Assembly: GCA_041653615.1 (NCBI GenBank)
Contig: JBAZEZ010000024.1
Location: 1-21,073 of the forward strand
Source: JAHJUB01 sp041653615 [NCBI: Candidatus Ratteibacteria bacterium]
GTDB lineage: Bacteria; Ratteibacteria; UBA8468; MWAK01
Direction: 5' to 3'
Length of the DNA: 21,073 bases
A model generated the notes under the pieces. That model searched no databases. It had not been told where the DNA came from and was given only the letters and a program-made list of their open reading frames with translations. The translations under genes and the position numbers were made by a program. Shown here in pieces: positions 14,803 to 21,073 of the stretch. Position 1 is the stretch's first letter. Each line of letters starts with the position of its first letter.

Positions 14803-15477
14803 ATGGATTTCAAAAAAGAGTTACTAATCTTAATTCCGGCCTACAATGAGGCCCGGTTTATCGCGGAAGTAATTAAAGAGTCTGCGCCGTACGCCGCGGA
14901 AGTGGCGGTGGTTGACGACGGGTCCATTGACGGTACCGGGGATGTTGCCGAAAAAGCCGGCGCCACGGTTATCCGGCATTCGGGGAATAAAGGCAAGGGT
15001 GCCGCGCTTCAGACCGGATTCAACTATGCTTTTGATAAGAGATATCAAACGGTTCTGACCATGGACGGGGATGGTCAACACCGGTCGGAAGACATCCCTG
15101 TGCTTTTAGAGCGTTACCAAAAATCCGGCGTCGGCATGGTGGTCGGATGTCGGCCGCGGAACCTTAAAAACATGCCGTTGGACCGGTTTGTTACCAACTG
15201 GTTTACCTCCGCGCTGGTTTCTTTTTTAGCCCGACAGAAAATACAAGATAGCCAGAGCGGTTTTCGAGTCATGGATGTAAGAATTGTGCCGTCGCTTTCT
15301 TTTTCCACCAGCCATTTTGACTCGGAATCGGAGATTTTAGTTGATGCGAGCCGCGCCGGATTTAAGATTACGGAAGCGCCGATTCAAACCGTTTACGGCA
15401 CCGAAAAGAGCAAGCAAAATCCCCGGCGCGACACCATCCGGTTCTTCCGTTTTTTCTTCCGCCAGCTATTTAAATAA
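14803..15477 (+). CDS. Family 2 glycosyltransferase (dolichyl/polyprenyl-phosphate sugar synthase-like)
   Basis: This 224-residue GT-A enzyme has no C-terminal membrane anchor. LLILIPAYNEARFIAEVI opens the nucleotide-sugar-binding domain. AVVDDGSIDGTGDVA, HSGNKGKGAALQTGFNYA and TMDGDGQH carry the metal- and donor-binding Asp residues, and DSQSGFRVMD is typical of the dolichol-phosphate-mannose-synthase-like branch. The acceptor is probably a lipid phosphate, but this is inference. ATG 14803 begins right after a REP-like hairpin, with only AAAAAG upstream, so translation signals are poor. The Met-Asp-Phe-Lys-Lys N-terminus leads straight into the first beta strand, making a later start unlikely. 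The stop is followed closely by another repeat and pcm. Confidence 0.88.
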   Translation: MDFKKELLILIPAYNEARFIAEVIKESAPYAAEVAVVDDGSIDGTGDVAEKAGATVIRHSGNKGKGAALQTGFNYAFDKRYQTVLTMDGDGQHRSEDIPVLLERYQKSGVGMVVGCRPRNLKNMPLDRFVTNWFTSALVSFLARQKIQDSQSGFRVMDVRIVPSLSFSTSHFDSESEILVDASRAGFKITEAPIQTVYGTEKSKQNPRRDTIRFFRFFFRQLFK

Positions 15478-15483
15478 ATAATG

Positions 15484-15518
15484 TTATTGCGAGGCCGTGT
15501 TATGGCCGCGGAAATCTC
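15484..15518. repeat. Half copy of the TCATTGCGAGG palindrome family
   Basis: TTATTGCGAGG (from 15484) followed by GAAATCTCAAC matches the left half of the complete palindrome at 20878-20959 (TCATTGCGAGG then GGCAATCTCAAG). A small GGCC-GTGTTAT-GGCC inverted repeat lies within it. The right half is missing, and the pcm ATG follows nine bases after it. Confidence 0.6.
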
Positions 15519-15526
15519 AACCAATT

Positions 15527-16165
15527 ATGCCCCAAACCGATTTTACCAGGGCCCGCGAATTGATGGTCAAAGAGCAATTGATTGGCCGGGGGATAAAAGA
15601 CCCTGCGGTACTCTCCGCGTTTCGCCGCCTTCCCCGGGAAAGGTTTGTGCCGTCGGAATACCGGAAAGACGCTTACGGAGATTTTCCTCTGTCGATCGGG
15701 TTTGACCAGACCATCAGCCAGCCTTACATCGTTGCTTTGATGGTGGAGTCGCTTTCTCTGACCAAACAAGATAAAGTCTTGGAAATTGGTACCGGGAGTG
15801 GTTATCAGACTGCATTACTGGCGGAAATCACCTCTTTTGTTTATTCCGTTGAAAGGATACCGGAACTGGCGCGCCCGGCCGAAAAGATTTTAAAGGAATT
15901 AGGTTATAATAACATCATCATCAAAACGGCCGACGGAACCCAGGGCTTGCCGGAGTATCAACCCTACGATGCGATTATTGTCAGCGCGGCCGCGGGCAAG
16001 GTTCCGTCAAGTTTTTTGAAACAGTTAACTCCTAACGGCCGGATGGTCATTCCGGTCGGCAGTCTCTGGGAGCAGGAACTGATTTTTTACCGGAATACGA
16101 AATCCGGTATCGTTTCCCAAAATCTGGGCGGTGTCCGGTTTGTCCCCCTTGTCGGCAAAGGATGA
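15527..16165 (+). CDS. pcm: Protein-L-isoaspartate O-methyltransferase
   Basis: Pcm methylates isoaspartyl residues in aged proteins with S-adenosylmethionine so that they can revert to aspartate. The family order is clear: [18 protein letters not shown] at the start, [38 protein letters not shown], then the SAM motif [18 protein letters not shown] and [19 protein letters not shown]. From ATG 15527 the protein has 212 residues, the usual size. A GTG at 15497 would add ten residues encoded by repeat DNA, so it is rejected. There is no good Shine-Dalgarno. The stop overlaps the acyP start (ATGA), coupling the two genes. Confidence 0.94.
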   Translation: MPQTDFTRARELMVKEQLIGRGIKDPAVLSAFRRLPRERFVPSEYRKDAYGDFPLSIGFDQTISQPYIVALMVESLSLTKQDKVLEIGTGSGYQTALLAEITSFVYSVERIPELARPAEKILKELGYNNIIIKTADGTQGLPEYQPYDAIIVSAAAGKVPSSFLKQLTPNGRMVIPVGSLWEQELIFYRNTKSGIVSQNLGGVRFVPLVGKG

Positions 16166-16443
16166 AGAAGCGTTTGCATCTTTATATTTACGGTTCGGTT
16201 CAGGGAGTCGGTTTTCGCTGGCATACGGAGCGAATCGCCCGGCGCATCAGCGGCGTCACCGGTTTTGTGCGCAACCTGAACGACGGCCGGGTGGAAGTTA
16301 TGGCCGAAGGGGATGAGATGCTGTTGTATCAGTTCAAAAAAGATTTGGAAGAAGGCGTTATGCATCGGAACATCGACAATATGGAAATCATTGACGAGCC
16401 ATACACCGGAAAATTTTCCGATTTTTCCATCGATTTTCAATAA
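16162..16443 (+). CDS. acyP: Acylphosphatase
   Basis: Acylphosphatase hydrolyses carboxyl-phosphate bonds, for example in acetyl or 1,3-bisphosphoglycerate-type acyl phosphates, in the cytoplasm. The 93-residue length is typical. The active-site loop [17 protein letters not shown] contains the phosphate-binding Arg19, and [17 protein letters not shown] supplies the catalytic Asn38. It is coupled to pcm by a four-base overlap, and the YjbQ gene follows after one base, so the three form a tight operon. Confidence 0.95.
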   Translation: MKKRLHLYIYGSVQGVGFRWHTERIARRISGVTGFVRNLNDGRVEVMAEGDEMLLYQFKKDLEEGVMHRNIDNMEIIDEPYTGKFSDFSIDFQ

Positions 16444-16444
16444 T

Positions 16445-16843
16445 ATGGAGACGATACAGGTCAGAACCGGGAGCAAACAGGAGTTTGTGGAGATTACCGG
16501 AGCGGTCAGGGAAAAGGTCCGGAGTAATGGTTGGCGGGACGGCGTAATTTTTATCTTTGTGCCGCACACCACCGCCGGCATATTTATCAACGAACACGCG
16601 GACCCGGATGTGGCAAAGGATATTTCGGCTTTGGCCAACCAGGTTGTCCCGGACCGGTTTCCCTACCGGCACGCGGAAGGCAACAGTCCGGCGCACGTCA
16701 AATCAGTCCTGTTTAATAATTCGCTTTACGTGATTGTGGAAAAAGGTGACCTGATTTTAGGGACCTGGCAAGGGATATTTTTGGCGGAGTTTGACGGTCC
16801 CAGGAGCAGAGAGGTGCGTTTAAAGTTTATCAACCAGTCGTAG
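16445..16843 (+). CDS. YjbQ family protein (UPF0047)
   Basis: This 132-residue protein is of the YjbQ/UPF0047 family. Signature elements are PHTTAGIFINEHADPDV, then FPYRHAEGNSPAHVKSVLF, and GTWQGIFLAEFDGPRSREV. The conserved histidines and the Glu suggest a metal or phosphate site. E. coli YjbQ has reported weak thiamin-phosphate-synthase activity; the true role is unsettled. The reading frame is open further upstream to 16313, but that part lies inside acyP in another frame; ATG 16445 is the family start and lies one base after the acyP stop. The stop directly abuts a palindromic repeat, so the operon probably ends here. Confidence 0.92.
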   Translation: METIQVRTGSKQEFVEITGAVREKVRSNGWRDGVIFIFVPHTTAGIFINEHADPDVAKDISALANQVVPDRFPYRHAEGNSPAHVKSVLFNNSLYVIVEKGDLILGTWQGIFLAEFDGPRSREVRLKFINQS

Positions 16844-16916
16844 TGTCATCCTGAGCCGGTTTTGCGAAGGATCCCGCACTTTACAACGAGATTCTTCGCT
16901 ATCGCTCAGAATGACA
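16844..16916. repeat. TGTCATCCTGAG palindrome
   Basis: TGTCATCCTGAG (16844-16855) faces CTCAGAATGACA (16905-16916), with inner matches GCGAAGGATC and GATTCTTCGC. This is a well-known type of dispersed bacterial intergenic palindrome (TGTCATCCTGAGC family). It begins on the base after the yjbQ stop codon and ends 17 bases before the cupin ATG, so it may act as an mRNA 3' end structure. Confidence 0.8.
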
Positions 16917-16933
16917 AATTTTGGAGGTAGATT

Positions 16934-17239
16934 ATGAAACCGGAGAGTTTTAACCTGAACAAGGAGATTAAATTTTCCAAAGGCGGGATTGTAAGCAAAG
17001 TCATTGCCGAAGGAAAAGAATCGGAAATTTCTTTATTTTGCATGGCCAAGGGGACTGCCATGTCCGAGCACACTTCCGGACGGGAGGCAACGGTTTTGGT
17101 TCTGAAGGGTAAAGGTGTTTTTAATCTTGCCGGGAAAGAGATAGTGTTGTCGCCCGGAGTTCTTGTTTTCATGTCGGCCAAAACCAGACACAGCCTGGCG
17201 GCCGAAGATAACCTGGCGTTTTTGTTGTATCTGGCGTAA
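16934..17239 (+). CDS. Small cupin-domain protein
   Basis: This single-domain cupin has 101 residues. Cupin motif 1 is seen in GTAMSEHTSGREATVLVLKGKG, where a His and a Glu are possible metal ligands. Motif 2 is LSPGVLVFMSAKTRHSLAAED, with a further His. Substrate unknown; such small cupins are often metal-binding enzymes or sensors of small molecules, and the sequence does not distinguish these. TTGGAGG lies just upstream of ATG 16934, a good start. It stands between two repeats (16844 and 17258), so it may be its own transcript or join ligA. Confidence 0.88.
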   Translation: MKPESFNLNKEIKFSKGGIVSKVIAEGKESEISLFCMAKGTAMSEHTSGREATVLVLKGKGVFNLAGKEIVLSPGVLVFMSAKTRHSLAAEDNLAFLLYLA

Positions 17240-17257
17240 GAACGAATATCAACATTT

Positions 17258-19336
<2,079 letters not shown>

Positions 19337-19380
19337 TGTTTTATCCTTTTTTGGAGGGGTATTATAAAGGAAAACCAGGT

Positions 19381-19992
19381 ATGCTGAAAGTAAAGACGAT
19401 AGTGGTGGGTTTGTTGGGTACGAACTGTTATTTGGCGATAGACCCGGAGACTAATCAGGGTATTATCATTGACCCGGGCGGCGATAAGGAGAAGATATTG
19501 CGGGCGGTTAACCAGAGCGGCGCGATATTTACGGCTGTAGTCAATACGCACGGTCATTTTGACCACATCGCCGCCGATGTTATCAAGACGGAATTGGGTA
19601 TTCCCCTGCTAATTCCTAAGCTGGATATGCCCAGATTCAAGAATGGAGTTGCCGACCAGATGCTGTTGTTTGGTTTCGGCCCGTCCGAAGAGATACCGGA
19701 ACCGGACCGGTTTTTGAAAGAAGGCGATGAAATTAAGGTGGGGAACGAAAAACTCATTGTCTGGCACACGCCCGGCCACACGCCCGGCGGAATCTGTCTT
19801 TTGGGCAAAGGTCTGGTTTTCACCGGGGATACGCTTTTTTGCGAGGGCGTCGGCCGGACCGATTTAGGGGGTGGCAGCGATGATGATTTGCGTAAGTCCC
19901 TGGAACGTCTTCTCCGCCTGCCCGGGGAGATGGTTGTCTACCCGGGCCACGGACCTTCTTCCACCATTGAGCATGAAAAACCATTCGTATAA
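19381..19992 (+). CDS. Metallo-beta-lactamase-fold hydrolase (glyoxalase II-like)
   Basis: This is a 203-residue YcbL/glyoxalase-II-like hydrolase of the two-metal MBL fold. Metal ligands are His57, His59, Asp61 and His62 in NTHGHFDHIA, His133 in HTPGHTPGG, Asp150 in FTGDTLF, and His190 in YPGHGPSS. The family start GLLGTNCYLAIDPETNQG favours ATG 19381, which has AAGGA nine bases upstream. ATG 19333 also fits and overlaps the ligA stop (ATGA), but it would add 16 non-family residues. Substrate may be a glutathione or other thioester; none is shown here. It lies between ligA and xerD on the same strand. Confidence 0.88.
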   Translation: MLKVKTIVVGLLGTNCYLAIDPETNQGIIIDPGGDKEKILRAVNQSGAIFTAVVNTHGHFDHIAADVIKTELGIPLLIPKLDMPRFKNGVADQMLLFGFGPSEEIPEPDRFLKEGDEIKVGNEKLIVWHTPGHTPGGICLLGKGLVFTGDTLFCEGVGRTDLGGGSDDDLRKSLERLLRLPGEMVVYPGHGPSSTIEHEKPFV

Positions 19993-19995
19993 TAA

Positions 19996-20868
19996 ATGCC
20001 GACCGCCAAAGTTTCGGAAATTGAAAAATTTTCAAATTACCTGCTGACTGAACGCGGTCTCAGTAAAAACACGGTTATGGCCTATCGCCGCGACCTGGAT
20101 AAACTTTACGCTTTTTTGGAAAAGAAACAGATAAAAATTTCCGGTTTGACGTACCCTGTCTTTACCTCATTTCTGATGGAAATGCGCCAGACTCTTTCGG
20201 CCGCCTCCTGTGCCCGGACAATGGCGGCGATCTCCACCTTCCTGAAGTTCCAACTTCAGGAAGGGGTTTTAAAAGAACACCCCTTGCCTGATTTGGAAAG
20301 TCCCAGACTGGAGAAGAATTTGCCGGAAGTTTTGTCCGCCCAAGAGGTGGAAGCGCTCTTGTCCGCGTCTGACGACTCGCCCGCCGGAATCAGGGATAAG
20401 GCAATCCTGGAACTTTTGTATGCCACCGGAATGCGGGTCAGCGAATTGGCCGGTTTAAAGACAGAGGATGTGAATTTAGGTGAAAATCTGTTGCGGGTAA
20501 AAGGCAAGGGGAACAAGGAGCGTCTTATTCCTTTTGGTGAACCGGCCGCAAGAGCTGTTCGGAGTTACCTGAAAATCCGTCCGGCGGTTTGTGAAAACCT
20601 TTTTTTGAGCCGGCAAAAAAAAATGTTGAGCCGGCAATCGGTTTGGAAGGTTATCCGCAAGGCGGCCCTGGTCTCCGGTTTGTCAAAAAATATTTATCCG
20701 CACATCCTGCGCCATTCGTTTGCGACGCACCTTCTGGAAGCCGGCGCCGGCATCCGCATCGTTCAGGAATTGTTGGGTCATCAGAGTCTGGCCACTACCC
20801 AGATTTACACGCACTTGGACCGGAGCCGGCTGAAAGAAATACACACGAAGTACCATCCCAGACCTTAA
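19996..20868 (+). CDS. xerD: Tyrosine recombinase XerD (site-specific chromosome dimer resolution)
   Basis: XerD resolves chromosome dimers at dif, usually with XerC. The N-terminal core-binding domain (about 1-95) includes GLSKNTVMAYRRDLDKLYAFL. The catalytic domain has Arg147 in ATGMRVSEL, Lys171 in VKGKGNKERLIP, His236 and Arg239 in HILRHSFATHLLE, His262 in LLGHQ, and nucleophile Tyr271 in TTQIYTHL. The tail RLKEIHTKYHPRP looks more like XerD than XerC. The 290-residue length is normal, with the complete catalytic set. It starts three bases after the metallo-hydrolase stop. No dif-like site was recognised. A palindromic repeat and a transposase start follow. Confidence 0.93.
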   Translation: MPTAKVSEIEKFSNYLLTERGLSKNTVMAYRRDLDKLYAFLEKKQIKISGLTYPVFTSFLMEMRQTLSAASCARTMAAISTFLKFQLQEGVLKEHPLPDLESPRLEKNLPEVLSAQEVEALLSASDDSPAGIRDKAILELLYATGMRVSELAGLKTEDVNLGENLLRVKGKGNKERLIPFGEPAARAVRSYLKIRPAVCENLFLSRQKKMLSRQSVWKVIRKAALVSGLSKNIYPHILRHSFATHLLEAGAGIRIVQELLGHQSLATTQIYTHLDRSRLKEIHTKYHPRP

Positions 20869-20877
20869 AATCATGAG

Positions 20878-20959
20878 TCATTGCGAGGAACGTTTTTTGT
20901 AACGTGGCAATCTCAAGCTTTGTAAAACGGGATTGCCGCGCATACCACGCTCGCAATGA
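20878..20959. repeat. Complete TCATTGCGAG palindrome
   Basis: TCATTGCGAG (20878-20887) and CTCGCAATGA (20950-20959) are perfect reverse complements. The inner GGCAATC and GATTGCC also pair. A half copy lies at 15484. The element starts nine bases after the xerD stop. Confidence 0.85.
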
Positions 20960-20975
20960 TATTATGAAAGGACTA

Positions 20976-21024
20976 CCTCCAGAGTTCTGATTAATGTTAC
21001 AATCAGTCCCAAAATACAAGGAGG
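20976..21024 (+). promoter_or_regulatory. Leader hairpins that could cover the transposase ribosome-binding site
   Basis: CTGATT (20987-20992) pairs with AATCAG (21001-21006) over an 8-base loop. Outside it, CCTCC (20976-20980) can pair with GGAGG of the Shine-Dalgarno (21020-21024). The fold would shut off translation of the transposase on read-through mRNA, a control device known in several insertion sequences. The element end is unknown; its left end probably lies near 20960. Confidence 0.4.
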
Positions 21025-21031
21025 CAGCCCT

Positions 21032-21073
21032 ATGGAACAAGGATACCATATCGGTATTGATTTGCACAAAAGA
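21032..21073 (+). CDS. IS110-family transposase, N-terminal fragment (cut by window end)
   Basis: Only 14 codons are present: MEQGYHIGIDLHKR. GIDLHK resembles the start of IS110/IS1111 DEDD transposases, whose first catalytic Asp lies in this strand. A strong AAGGAGG at 21018-21024 precedes the ATG. IS110 elements use a bridge RNA encoded beside the transposase; none can be judged here because the gene and its far end lie outside the window. The identification rests on a short motif. Confidence 0.6.
   Translation, partial: MEQGYHIGIDLHKR

Noticed and set aside
15497-15526. GTG start of pcm
   Set aside because: It would add ten residues from repeat DNA that the family does not have.

Overview
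The window is a gene-dense stretch of a bacterial chromosome of medium GC content. It carries housekeeping genes, a five-gene metabolic block, one tRNA and many short palindromic repeats. The organism cannot be named from the sequence alone. A predicted PPi-type phosphofructokinase, a LarA/UroD-like metabolic cluster, a type IV prepilin peptidase and abundant REP-like intergenic palindromes together suggest an uncultivated environmental, probably anaerobic, bacterium (for example an Omnitrophota- or PVC-like lineage; this is a low-confidence inference).

Layout. Positions 19-182 are a long imperfect foldback just upstream of gnd. Positions 222-3022 hold gnd (6-phosphogluconate dehydrogenase) and a PPi-dependent phosphofructokinase, coupled by a 4-base overlap. 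Positions 3110-9274 hold five more same-strand genes: a HAD hydrolase, an alpha/beta hydrolase, a lactate-racemase (LarA)-like protein, a GlcD/D-lactate-dehydrogenase-like FAD oxidase and a uroporphyrinogen-decarboxylase-like protein. The last two overlap by 41 bases. This block looks like an alpha-hydroxyacid pathway whose substrate is unknown. Positions 9286-9445 are a repeat nested inside another repeat.

Positions 9458-10855 hold tsaD and a convergent pncC (the only minus-strand gene), with overlapping 3' ends and an unusually short TsaD. Next come a small membrane-anchored unknown protein, tRNA-Glu(UUC), a GC-rich palindromic spacer, a tiny GIY-YIG protein, a prepilin peptidase and recG. 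recG carries an in-frame palindromic insertion of 17 codons. Positions 14803-16843 hold a family-2 glycosyltransferase, pcm, acyP and a YjbQ-family gene. Then come a cupin, ligA, a glyoxalase-II-like metallo-hydrolase and xerD. The window ends 14 codons into what looks like an IS110-family transposase.

The most distinctive feature is the repeat load. I see REP/REPIN-like elements with a GTAG foot (3033, 9339, 14768, 17258) and at least four other palindromic families (9286, 15484/20878, 16844, and the one inside recG). Several sit exactly at gene starts or stops. DNA maintenance (RecG, LigA, XerD), translation-related functions (TsaD, tRNA-Glu) and repair or salvage (Pcm, PncC, AcyP) are the recognisable housekeeping themes. 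The LarA-FAD oxidase-UroD-like block is the best candidate for an undescribed pathway.
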